Assembly: GCA_030272585.1 (NCBI GenBank)
Contig: BSYQ01000004.1
Coordinates: forward strand, 6,820,001 to 6,884,000
Origin: Bryopsis sp. KO-2023
Taxonomy: Eukaryota; Chlorophyta; Ulvophyceae; Bryopsidales; Bryopsidaceae
Direction: 5' to 3'
DNA length: 64,000 nt
Below the pieces are notes generated by a model. The model was not told where the DNA came from, searched no databases, and was given only the letters and a program-made list of their open reading frames with translations. Each line of letters begins with the position of its first letter. Positions within the stretch are counted from its first letter, which is position 1. Position numbers and translations under genes: made by a program. This document shows, one piece after another, positions 29,812 to 38,983 of this stretch.

Positions 29812-30813
29812 TTCCTCCCCACCTGAACTGCAGTAGCCCCTACTGCAACTTAGAAAGGAAAAACCCAAGAGACTGCAAGCTAACAAAACCCATATCAGTG
29901 AATAACTTCTTAGTCCAACTTCTGCCAATGAAAATTCATATCTGCAACTCAGACCAAACCCAATGTATCGAATTAAAATAAAACATCTTTCAGATTTCAG
30001 TCACTGATAATCAAGTCCAAAATAAATGTAACCATACTAAGTCCTGCCACTGGAAATTGCTATCCCTTATGCACTCTGACACAACCATAACTTTCACAGG
30101 GACCAAACTTCCCACAGAAATGTTTCAGCTCAACAAACTATCCATGGACCTGTAATATAGAGAAATCAGAGCCCTTCTTTCAAGCAAACACTGCACTCCA
30201 TCTGCAGTCTGAAATAGAACCCAAATCTCTCATTTTTCCAGCCCCTCAAGTGTTGTAATTCTGCCACTGATTTGCCAAACCAATTTCCACATTCAAAACT
30301 AAAATAAAAAACTCCTATGCAGGTTGTTGTATCTGCCCTTTTAATCAGCCATGCTCCAGTGGCAACAAATACCAACCTCACTAAGATAAAAATCCATTTG
30401 ACTGGACTTCCTTCAAAGGTCACCATGCAATTCTTTACTCCCCCTTTGGTTAATTCAATCACTCCTATTTCAGATTGGAATTCTCTAGCAATAACATCTT
30501 AACCCTGCTGGACTTGCAATGTATCTACAGGTGAACCATTTCCATAACCAAAAACAGGTTGCAAACTTCAGAGTTTTCATCTCAACCTGATCAGAAACTG
30601 CAAAAGAAATCCTTGTCCACCTCCAACACACCGATCACCAGAAACTGGACAGCCCTAAGGGTTTAACCCTGCCTGAAAAATTCCACTTCCAACACACTGA
30701 TCACCAGAAACTGGACAGCCCCAAATCACCAACTCTTTCACTGCACCCACTGAGCAAACCACATTCCAATCCTGCCACAACTCCCATGATCACACCTCCT
30801 GTCGATTCCTGCC
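29812..30813 (-). other. Element B2, 3' untranslated region
   Basis: About 1 kb without a long frame. It has 106 bp more than B1, bounded by CTGGACTT direct repeats (30402-30409 and 30508-30515), and many scattered differences from B1. Confidence 0.7.
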
Positions 30814-31680
30814 TCAGGTCGCCGGACGTTTCAAGCCCCTCTTTGGCGCAAGCGCGGGCACACTCCAGCGGATCTCTCGAAGCGGCACGCAGTCACGATT
30901 GGTTCGTCCCGGGGAGGCTGGCTGCGTTGGCAGGGGTGGACTGATGACCGCAATCCGCAAAGACGTCAGCACCCTCGGCGCCATGACCGTGTGCTCCCGC
31001 AGCTTGCACAGCCCGCACTCTTTCGTCGCATCCACCGAGACCCCCTTTCGCGTTCCACTGAGTCGTCCAACCACCTCCAAGCTCCCGTCTGGGTTCGTCC
31101 TCTCCACCGTTACGTCTGGCGCGTACCAGAGTCTCTGGACACAGAGGTCCCTGCAGCATACCCGGTGCTTCCCACATGGAAGCTCCCGCACTGGTGCCCC
31201 AAGAGACCTCGCCGTCTTGAAGCAAAGCGAACAGCCACGTCCCGTTTCTTTCAGCGCCGTCTCCATCTCACTCTTTTGGTCTGCTGCAGGTTTTTCTGGT
31301 TCAGGGAGCCCTGTGTCCAGGAAGCCGAAGGACAACTCCTCTTCGGACTCCAACCGCGTTACCGGCATTTTCTTCGCCCACTCTCGCCACGCTTTCAGCT
31401 CACTTTCGGCAGCACTCAGAGACCCTTGCAGCTTCCACTTCTCCTGCTCCACCTTTTGACACTTGCTCCTCAGCCTTTCCAACTCCGCAACGTCGACTGC
31501 CCTCTTCCGCAGAACCTGCACAGCCTCCTCAAACGCCACAACCTCATCTGCCCCCTTGCTCACGTCGGCTTTCTCCACCGCTTCTCCGCTGATAACCACA
31601 GGGGTAGTTTCTGCTGGTTCACTGCTGCTGGCGGGGGTTGAGACGATAAGGGCGGTCTGGTTTGCTGGTTGCTGATCCAT
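30814..31680 (-). CDS. B2 ORF3: coiled-coil plus RING-like zinc-binding protein
   Basis: 288 aa from ATG 31680. Same layout as in B1: coiled coil, CSLC, PCGKHRVCCRDLC, LWYAPDVTV and ECGLC. The position after PC is Gly here and in element A but Arg in B1. About 14 of the last about 122 residues differ from B1, and six more near the N-terminus, against only about five in the whole 1,455-residue Pol. Confidence 0.75.
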   Translation of the reverse strand: MDQQPANQTALIVSTPASSSEPAETTPVVISGEAVEKADVSKGADEVVAFEEAVQVLRKRAVDVAELERLRSKCQKVEQEKWKLQGSLSAAESELKAWREWAKKMPVTRLESEEELSFGFLDTGLPEPEKPAADQKSEMETALKETGRGCSLCFKTARSLGAPVRELPCGKHRVCCRDLCVQRLWYAPDVTVERTNPDGSLEVVGRLSGTRKGVSVDATKECGLCKLREHTVMAPRVLTSLRIAVISPPLPTQPASPGRTNRDCVPLREIRWSVPALAPKRGLKRPAT

Positions 31681-31853
31681 ATTGACTCCTTCCTTTCGAA
31701 CGATAAGCTCCTCTTTCTCTTTTCCTGCTCTGCGCACGTAACTTGCTAGACAGTTTCCTGCTGCAGTATACTGCACTCCTATTTCCGTTTCTGTCGGGGT
31801 TGATTCAGTCTGTCAGAGATATCAACCTGTCACCTCTGCTTGGTCGGGTCCTT

Positions 31854-34800
31854 TCAGCTCCTTATCTCAAACTCACGTAACTTGTCCGGTGCGTTTCGCA
31901 AGTTTCTGGCAGGCTCCCATGTATCCTCTGACTGGTCATAGCCCTGCCACCTAACAAGGTACTGCTTCCTGCCTCTGACAGTCCTTTCTGCAAGAATCCT
32001 GTCCACCAGGTATTCCTCTTGCCCCTCAACCAGCTCTGGTTCAGGCTGCAGTGCATGTGTCCTCCTGGCTGGAAAACTGCCCTCCTGATCAATAAAGGCA
32101 GGCTTCAGCTTGGACACATGAAACACATCATGGATTCGCCAATGCCCTGGCAGCCTCAACCTGACTGCCACCTCTGACAGCCTTTCTACCACCTCAAATG
32201 GCCCACAGAACTTTGCAGTTAGTTTCCTGCTCAGTACATCAGGTAGGGGTAAGTCCTTGGTTGCCAGAAAAACTTTTTCGCCTGGCTCAAAGCCCCCTCC
32301 CCGCCTGGTTTGATCCGCCACCTGGCGTTGTCGATCCTGAGCTTGAGCAATGTTGTCTCTGCCAGCAAGCAGAGCTTGCTGCCAAGTAGTCCACCAATCA
32401 TCCACCGCAGGGCAGGCTGTAGTTGCTACAGCACTTGCAGGAGTTCGGGGATTCTGCCCGTACATGAGGAAAAAGGGAGAGAATCCTGTAGTGGCATTGA
32501 TGCTGGAGTTGTAAGCAAACTCTGCAGCAGCCAAATGCTCTTCCCAATCTGCACCTGCAGGCTCAACATAACTTCGCAGAATCTCCTGCACAGTTCTGTT
32601 AGCCCTTTCTGTCTGCCCGTCTGTCTCAGGGTGGTAACTACTAGACATTGCCAATCTAGTATTTGCTCTCTTCCACAGAGCTCTCCAAAAATTACTAGTG
32701 AACCGACTGTCTCTATCCGAAACAATCTCTTGAGGCAACCCAAAGAAACGAACTACATTCTGAAAGAATAAATCTGCAACTCCTGCTGCAGTTACCGTTT
32801 GTTTGGTTGGAATCAAGCGCAACATCTTACTGAATCTGTCCACTACCACAAGCAAATAATCTGACCCCTTCCTGGTTTTAGGCAAAGGGCCTACAAAATC
32901 CATTGAAACACTGGACCACCTGCCATCAGGAATAGGCAGAGGCTGCAGCTTACCCAAAGGCCTCTGATTAGAAGCCTTATTTCTCTGACAGGGGATGCAA
33001 TTCTTGACATACTTCTGTACTGTGCCTGAAATGCGTGGCCAGAAGTAATGCGCCTGCACTCTGACCAGCGTTTTTCGTCTGCCCAGATGTCCTGCCAATG
33101 CTGATTCATGGCAGTCATGGAGCAACTTCTCCCTGAGCCCATCTGCATCAGGTATCCACCATTTCCAGGCATTGCAAACCCTTCTCCAAAGCCTCTGACC
33201 ATCCCATTTCACATGAGCTGGTCTGTAGTGTGCCTCAATCAATTGCTTGCATAAAGGATCCTTTTGATAGGCCTCCTTGACCTCCTCCTGAAATCCCTGG
33301 GTCAGGTCCAATCTTGCTTGTGCATTAACTTCAGGCTGCTCCTTTGCAGTCTGATGTGTGGCCCTGCTCAGTGCATCTGCCACCACATTATCTCTTCCAG
33401 GCCTGTATTTGATCTCAAACTTGAAGGATTGCAAGGTCTCCATCCACCTTGCCTGCCTCTTGGACAACTGAGGCTGAGTCTGTAGATACTTCAGTGGTGC
33501 ATGATCAGTGTGCACCACAAATTCCTGAGCATCCAGATAGTGCCTCCACACCTTGAGTGCATGTACAATGGCCAAGAGCTCCTTCTCATGGGTAGCATAA
33601 TTCAGTTCTGCAGGTTGCAGTTTCCTGCTTTCATAGGCCACAGGCTGCTGACCCTGTCCATGGTCCTGTGTAAGGACTGCTCCAATAGCATAGTCTGAAG
33701 CATCAGTGGTGACTTCAAACTTCAATCCTGGGTCAGGCACCAACAACACTGGTGCAGACATCAATGCCTCCTTAATATCCTGCATTGACGCAGCTTCCCT
33801 TTCTGTCCATTGCCAGTTTGCTTCCTTCTTCAGCAAGGCAGTCAATGGCTTAGCCCTGGCAGAGAAGTCCTTGATGAACCTTCTGTAGTAATTTGCCAGG
33901 CCAAGGAAGGATCTGAGGTCCTTCACTGACGTTAAGGGAGGCCAGTCCCTGATGATCTGCACTTTGCTCTGCAACACCTGTATACCTGCAGCACTCACTT
34001 CATGCCCCAAAAACTCCACCTGCATCTTGCAGATATCACACTTAGTAGCTGAAGCATACAGTTTCTGTTCCCTCAGTCTCTGCAACACTTTCTGCAAGTG
34101 AATCTTGTGTTCAGCCCAATTCCTGCTGTAAACCAAAATGTCATCCAAATAAACTATGCAGAAAATATCCAAGAAATCATGAAGAACATGGTTCATGGTG
34201 TTCATAAAGGTGGCAGGGGCATTTGTCAGCCCAAAAGGAAGAACCACATATTCAAAAAGCCCATATCTAGTGCGGAAGGCCGTCTTTTCTGAATCTGCAG
34301 GGTCCAACCGCACTTGATGATAACCTGAGCAGAGATCTATTTTACTGAAACAACGAGCTCCCTGAATCTGATCTAGCAACTCCTCAATCCTTGGAATAGG
34401 ATACCTGTTTTTCACTGTCAGTTTATTCAGTGCCCTGAAATCGACACACATTCTCAACTTCCCATTTTTCTTTGGAACGAATAAAACTGGTGATCCCCAG
34501 GGTGACTTGCTAGGTCTGATAAAACCCTGTTTCAGCAACTCTGCCAACTGCTTTTTCAGTTCTTCTCTTTCTGCAAAACTAGCCCTGTAAAGTCCCTTCT
34601 TTACCGGTTCTGCCCCTTCCACAAGTTCTATCTTGTGGTTAACACCTCTGTCAGGAGGTAACTCCTGAGGCAGTTCTTCTTTGAACAAATCCTGAAACTC
34701 TTTTCTGATTTCTTTTTCCAACTGCAAAGCTTCTCTTTCTTCCTCTGAGACTGTATCTGCAAAACTTCCTTTTACTGCTTCAGTACTTTCTAACCCATTT

Positions 34801-36269
34801 ATTGCATGCTCAACATCCACTTCTTTCAAATGAAGTAAATATATAGGTCTGCCCTTGCGAGCAACCTGTGCGAACTCTGCTGCAGACATCAGATCCAACT
34901 CTGCTGTACTGCAATCCTCTACTCTACCAGTCTGCATTCTGAGATTGACTGCTCCCTGAGGTGTCTGCAAAACCAACAACTTCTTTTGCCAATCTATGAC
35001 AGGGTTGTGTTTGCTTAACCAAGACATTCCTAACACCAGGTCGTACCTCCCTAGTGTTATGGCATACATCTTTTCCTCTGACACAAACTTGCCCATTTTG
35101 ACACTGGCCTGCAGTTCTTTTTCTACCTTTTCTGAGGTTTTACCATCTGCTAACTGCACCTCAGTCAGAACCTCAGCAGCTTCTGTCTGAATGCCATTTT
35201 CAAGCAACCAATCTTTTGAAACAAAATTGTCAGTTGCTCCACTATCTATCAATATTCGAGAAAAACAACCTGCCACAAAACCTGTGGTCTTCAACATTCC
35301 CTGAGTCCCCCCATGGACTCCTCTCAACTTCAAAAGTGGGGGTTCATCTAAGCTATGTCCTTGAAAGCAAACTTCATTAGGTCTGCCCAGCCCAGATTCC
35401 TCTCTCACTGAAAACGAGTCTGCAGTGTCTGCCCTCAGATCACTGTCAGCACTCACATGCACAGAAAACTCATGCAGGTCAGGTGTGGCCCCGCCTGGCC
35501 CTGCACCTCCTGCCTCAGGGACCTGAGAGGTGGTGGTTCCACTTGACCGACCAGCCTCCTCATTCCCGGAAACCTCCTTCAAAATTCCTGCAGATGCTAC
35601 TGCCCCTGCAGCAGCACCCACTAATTCATCCACTGACCTACTCGCAGGAGACTCTGCCCCCAGCAGAGTACCCGCCAATTCATCCACTGACCTACTTGCA
35701 GGAGACTCTGCCTCCAGCAGAGTACCCGCCAATTCATCCACTGACCTACTTGCAGGAGACTCTGCCTCCAACAGAGTACCCGCCAGTTCATCCACTGACC
35801 TACTTGCAGGAGACTCTGCCTCCAACAGAGTACCCGCCAGTTCATCCACTGACCTACTTGCAGGAGACTCTGCCTCCAGCAGAGTACCCGCCAATTCATC
35901 CACTGACCTACTTGCAGGAGACTCTGCCTCCAACAGAGTACCCGCCAGTTCATCCACTGACCTACTTGCAGGAGACTCTGCCTCCAACAGAGTACCCGCC
36001 AGTTCATCCACTGACCTACTTGCAGGAGACTCTGCCTCCAACAGAGTACCCGCCAGTTCAACGTTTTCCAAACGACCGACCTTCCCTTTCGGTGTGGCTT
36101 CACAAGGCACACCACCTGCCGGGTTCTGCTTCCCTGAAACAGATGCTACCCTCCCCATGGTAGCCTCCTTGTGTGGGTGGCTACGCCGGCCCTCCCACAC
36201 TCCTCTTCTGTCCTCCTTCACCTTTTCACTCCGGCCAAGGGACTCTCCAGCCCTTGACCTCTTTAGTTT
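31854..36269 (-). CDS. pol: B2 pol: protease, RT, RNase H, integrase, chromodomain
   Basis: Same architecture and motifs as the B1 pol: [10 protein letters not shown] protease, YLDDILV RT, D-35-E integrase and C-terminal chromodomain. The differences from B1 that I can see are E to K (EELKKQ), V to I (EHKIH), S to N (EANWQW), N to H (EAHYRP) and K to R (PKTRKG). Expressed by -1 frameshift from gag. Eight 18-residue repeats lie at 35633-36062. Confidence 0.93.
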   Translation of the reverse strand, partial: KLKRSRAGESLGRSEKVKEDRRGVWEGRRSHPHKEATMGRVASVSGKQNPAGGVPCEATPKGKVGRLENVELAGTLLEAESPASRSVDELAGTLLEAESPASRSVDELAGTLLEAESPASRSVDELAGTLLEAESPASRSVDELAGTLLEAESPASRSVDELAGTLLEAESPASRSVDELAGTLLEAESPASRSVDELAGTLLGAESPASRSVDELVGAAAGAVASAGILKEVSGNEEAGRSSGTTTSQVPEAGGAGPGGATPDLHEFSVHVSADSDLRADTADSFSVREESGLGRPNEVCFQGHSLDEPPLLKLRGVHGGTQGMLKTTGFVAGCFSRILIDSGATDNFVSKDWLLENGIQTEAAEVLTEVQLADGKTSEKVEKELQASVKMGKFVSEEKMYAITLGRYDLVLGMSWLSKHNPVIDWQKKLLVLQTPQGAVNLRMQTGRVEDCSTAELDLMSAAEFAQVARKGRPIYLLHLKEVDVEHAINGLESTEAVKGSFADTVSEEEREALQLEKEIRKEFQDLFKEELPQELPPDRGVNHKIELVEGAEPVKKGLYRASFAEREELKKQLAELLKQGFIRPSKSPWGSPVLFVPKKNGKLRMCVDFRALNKLTVKNRYPIPRIEELLDQIQGARCFSKIDLCSGYHQVRLDPADSEKTAFRTRYGLFEYVVLPFGLTNAPATFMNTMNHVLHDFLDIFCIVYLDDILVYSRNWAEHKIHLQKVLQRLREQKLYASATKCDICKMQVEFLGHEVSAAGIQVLQSKVQIIRDWPPLTSVKDLRSFLGLANYYRRFIKDFSARAKPLTALLKKEANWQWTEREAASMQDIKEALMSAPVLLVPDPGLKFEVTTDASDYAIGAVLTQDHGQGQQPVAYESRKLQPAELNYATHEKELLAIVHALKVWRHYLDAQEFVVHTDHAPLKYLQTQPQLSKRQARWMETLQSFKFEIKYRPGRDNVVADALSRATHQTAKEQPEVNAQARLDLTQGFQEEVKEAYQKDPLCKQLIEAHYRPAHVKWDGQRLWRRVCNAWKWWIPDADGLREKLLHDCHESALAGHLGRRKTLVRVQAHYFWPRISGTVQKYVKNCIPCQRNKASNQRPLGKLQPLPIPDGRWSSVSMDFVGPLPKTRKGSDYLLVVVDRFSKMLRLIPTKQTVTAAGVADLFFQNVVRFFGLPQEIVSDRDSRFTSNFWRALWKRANTRLAMSSSYHPETDGQTERANRTVQEILRSYVEPAGADWEEHLAAAEFAYNSSINATTGFSPFFLMYGQNPRTPASAVATTACPAVDDWWTTWQQALLAGRDNIAQAQDRQRQVADQTRRGGGFEPGEKVFLATKDLPLPDVLSRKLTAKFCGPFEVVERLSEVAVRLRLPGHWRIHDVFHVSKLKPAFIDQEGSFPARRTHALQPEPELVEGQEEYLVDRILAERTVRGRKQYLVRWQGYDQSEDTWEPARNLRNAPDKLREFEIRS
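35633..36062 (-). repeat. 54-bp tandem repeat (18 aa, eight copies) in B2 pol
   Basis: Same unit, copy number and copy-to-copy variants (AACAGAG or AGCAGAG at the junction) as in B1, in the same order. That means no repeat slippage since the two copies diverged. Confidence 0.92.
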
Positions 36270-36272
36270 TCC
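36233..36272 (-). promoter_or_regulatory. B2 gag-pol -1 frameshift signal
   Basis: Identical to the B1 signal: GGAAAAC before the gag TAA, 6-nt spacer and 9-bp stem. Confidence 0.65.
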
Positions 36273-37456
36273 GAGCAGTCAGCGGCGAAGTGGCCTTTCT
36301 TGCCACACCTGTAACAATCAACATGTGCTGCTGATCTGCCCATATCCATTCTGCTCCTCCTGTCTGAGGAACCCTCTCCAGTTCCTCCTCGTTTCTGCCT
36401 CTGGTGTCTGCGAGGACTGCCACTGCGTCCTCTGCTTTTACTGCGACTGTAACTGCGATCACCACCGCGACTGCCGCTGCGACCCCTACTGCCGCTGCGA
36501 CCTTCCCTGACATCAAACCCCACGCGGTTACGCTGGAGGCCATCAACCTCCATACGATCACCTAAGTGTGGTGCCTGACGCTGCGGGTGGTACCTGTCGC
36601 GTTCGGTGTTATACCTTCCTCGACTGCTACTGCGACCTCTGCTCTGGGATCTGCCTCTGCTGAACGACCTGCCACGACTCTTCGATCTGTCCCTGCGCGA
36701 CCTTGCGCGTCTGCTGCTGGGACTGCGATCTCTGTGGTAGTTTTCAAGAGGACCTTCCCAAGTAGCCGCCAGCGCAATCGCTCTTTCGAGGGTGTTGGGA
36801 TCTTCCATCTCAACCTTCGTCCGCAGACGCTCATGCAGTCCCTCCATGAACCTGAAGAGCTTTTCCCCAGGATTGCTGTCATGAATCTGCAGTGTGAGCC
36901 TGCGAAACTTGTGTACATACTCAGCAACCGAAAGTCGCCCCTGACGCAACCGAGACCACTCTCTCCTGAAGTCACGGTTCTCGTTCACCTTGCCAAATTC
37001 CTGTCTCAGCTGTTCAACCAAAGCAACAAGTGACTGAGGCAGTTCCTGGTGGCCTGCAAGAGCAGCCTCATATCTGCCTCTCCACCAAGTACCTGCAGCT
37101 CCCCTGAGTGATCCTGCAGCCACTAAAACCTGCTGCTCTACATCCCTTGTGCCTGTCACATCAAAATATGTCTGTAACTGCACCTGCCACTCATTCAGTG
37201 GGATATCACCAGGGTCACCATACCAAGCATCTGGTGTCTTTGCTCTGGCCTTGCCCAGTGCTGCTGGAGCCTGTGGCTGAGGCAACCTTTCTGCCACAGC
37301 CTGCTGCACAACATCATTCATCTGATGGTTGACATTTGCAGCAACATTCCTCAGGTGAAGGACTTCATTCTGCAGATCTGTTATCATCTGCCTCATTGCC
37401 TGCAGATCGAAAGGATCTGGGGCTGGTACCCCCATCTGCTCCTCCCCGCCTGACAT
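36263..37456 (-). CDS. gag: B2 gag: capsid with SR-rich tail and zinc knuckle
   Basis: 397 aa, with no difference from the B1 Gag that I could find. Capsid motif WYGDPGDIPLNEW, Arg-Ser repeats and CYRCGKKGHFAADC knuckle. Confidence 0.92.
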   Translation of the reverse strand: MSGGEEQMGVPAPDPFDLQAMRQMITDLQNEVLHLRNVAANVNHQMNDVVQQAVAERLPQPQAPAALGKARAKTPDAWYGDPGDIPLNEWQVQLQTYFDVTGTRDVEQQVLVAAGSLRGAAGTWWRGRYEAALAGHQELPQSLVALVEQLRQEFGKVNENRDFRREWSRLRQGRLSVAEYVHKFRRLTLQIHDSNPGEKLFRFMEGLHERLRTKVEMEDPNTLERAIALAATWEGPLENYHRDRSPSSRRARSRRDRSKSRGRSFSRGRSQSRGRSSSRGRYNTERDRYHPQRQAPHLGDRMEVDGLQRNRVGFDVREGRSGSRGRSGSRGGDRSYSRSKSRGRSGSPRRHQRQKRGGTGEGSSDRRSRMDMGRSAAHVDCYRCGKKGHFAADCSEN

Positions 37457-37847
37457 TCCTTCTGCGTCTCAGCTCGTTCTGCTCACGCCTCTGCTCGTTC
37501 TGCTCACGCCTCTCTTGCGTTGCCCTCTGCAATCTGTAGATAGGACACTGAGGATCAGAACAGTCGTAGTATCTGATGACGTTACCACTGCGTTCTGCCT
37601 TTCTGTGGCCGTGAGGAGGCGCTCTGAGAGGAGGTGGTGGCACCACTGCCAACGGGTGTCTCACTGGACCCAGAACCTGCACCGGTCTGGGTAACCTGTA
37701 AGGAGCTGGAACCCAGTCCCCTGCGAAAGTAAACAGATCAGGTGGCAGGTTTCCCTGAAACTCTGCCTCACCCTGAATCACAGTTTCCTCGTCTGTTTCT
37801 GCCTCACTTTCACTACTCCTCACTGCTACAGGTCTACCAAAACTCAT
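37365..37847 (-). CDS. B2 ORF0b: small pre-gag protein
   Basis: 160 aa from MSFGRPVAV, as in B1. In this copy one extra T upstream (37871-37875) keeps the frame open to 37910, so that it overlaps the end of ORF0a (37876). In B1 the two are separated by 27 nt. Confidence 0.7.
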   Translation of the reverse strand: MSFGRPVAVRSSESEAETDEETVIQGEAEFQGNLPPDLFTFAGDWVPAPYRLPRPVQVLGPVRHPLAVVPPPPLRAPPHGHRKAERSGNVIRYYDCSDPQCPIYRLQRATQERREQNEQRREQNELRRRRNVRRGGADGGTSPRSFRSAGNEADDNRSAE

Positions 37848-37875
37848 ACAACAACCAGAGTCAGAAGATCTCTTT

Positions 37876-38199
37876 TTACAGGTTGCTAGTTCTGATCCTT
37901 TCCTTCTCAAGCCACTCTAACAACAGAAGACAGTTCGGATTCCTACAAGTAACAGAGTATATCCAAGTACCCTGCCGAAACACCCAATAATGATCGTGCG
38001 AGGGAGCCAAAACTGAACTCTCCTCCACCTGACTCAGTGGTTCCTGCACCCTGTTTTCCCTGATAGGTCCTGCTCTGAAAACAAAGGCAGGTAAAGTCCG
38101 AGTCTGATCTGGCTGGTTCTCACTAGGAAACCCGTCAGACGACACTTCCTCTTCGTCGGAACTAACAACTGTAAAACCTGAGCCCACACTGCTCATCAA
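37876..38199 (-). CDS. B2 ORF0a: first small pre-gag protein
   Basis: 107 aa, one visible change from B1 (MMSSVGSG). Ends CRNPNC..EKERIRTSNL. No function assigned. Confidence 0.6.
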   Translation of the reverse strand: MMSSVGSGFTVVSSDEEEVSSDGFPSENQPDQTRTLPAFVFRAGPIRENRVQEPLSQVEESSVLAPSHDHYWVFRQGTWIYSVTCRNPNCLLLLEWLEKERIRTSNL

Positions 38200-38634
38200 C
38201 TGCCAACCCTAGTTTCGCTACGCAAACTCTAACACTTCAGGCCGCGCAAATCTGCGTCTGTGCCCCCTTGCTGCTGCGCAAAACCTGCGCCTGCAAAACT
38301 CTACCACTCAAGGCTGCGCAAATCTGCGTCTGTGCCCGCACTGAACTGTGCCCCTTACTGCTGCGCAAAACCTGCGCCTGACAACGTTCTATGCTAGGCA
38401 ACGCCTGCAAACTCTACTATAACCTTGCGTACAAAACGACCTCTGTGCAGCACTGCGCCTACACAAAACTGTGCGAAAACTGCGCCAACTATGCCTGCAC
38501 CCAGCGCTACCCTGCGCCCTGATCGATTCTGCAAAAACCTTGCGCCTGAAAACTCTGCGCCTGCTGCTTCACCAGAACTCTCTACCTCTCCCAAGATCAC
38601 TTGTGATCTTGCCACAAGAGTGCTCCGAAACCAA
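38200..38634 (-). other. B2 leader with PBS and CTGCGC-rich repeats
   Basis: PBS at 38633-38622, the 9-bp inverted repeat at 38591-38610 or very near, and the same GCGCAG-rich duplication as B1. Confidence 0.7.
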
Positions 38635-38983
38635 TGCAACGGCTGCGACTCTGCAAGTCTGCCAGCCAAGCTGAAGGTGAAACAAAGGGAGACCAAGGTG
38701 CAAAGCACTCCAAACAAGGTTAAAGCTAGGTTAAAACCAAGTGTACCAATACCCTAGAGGCGCTGCCCAAATACCCTGCTGCAGCACCTCTGACAAGACC
38801 TGATCCCCTGATCAGACAACTACTGAGCTGACACAGTGAACCCATCACTGTATCAGGTCAGATCACAGAATGTTCTGAGCTGCCAGTTCAGCAGGGACAC
38901 CTGCTGAGCTGCCAGCTCGCCAACCTACAGTCAGATCTCCTGATTCAGGGCCCAGCAGGCTCTGAATCAGGCGATTCACTACA
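38635..38983 (-). repeat. Element B2, 5' LTR
   Basis: 349 bp, looks identical to 29463-29811. Confidence 0.95.

Larger units (their letters stand above)
29463..38983 (-). mobile_element. Element B2: complete chromovirus-type LTR retrotransposon
   Basis: Flanked by TGAAC (29458-29462 and 38984-38988), with 349-bp LTRs that look identical. Layout is as in B1. Both LTRs share changes that distinguish B2 from B1 (one A fewer in the AAAGCT run and GTACCA for GTATCA), which shows that B1 and B2 are independent insertions of sister copies. All frames are open. It interrupts pol of element A. Confidence 0.95.
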
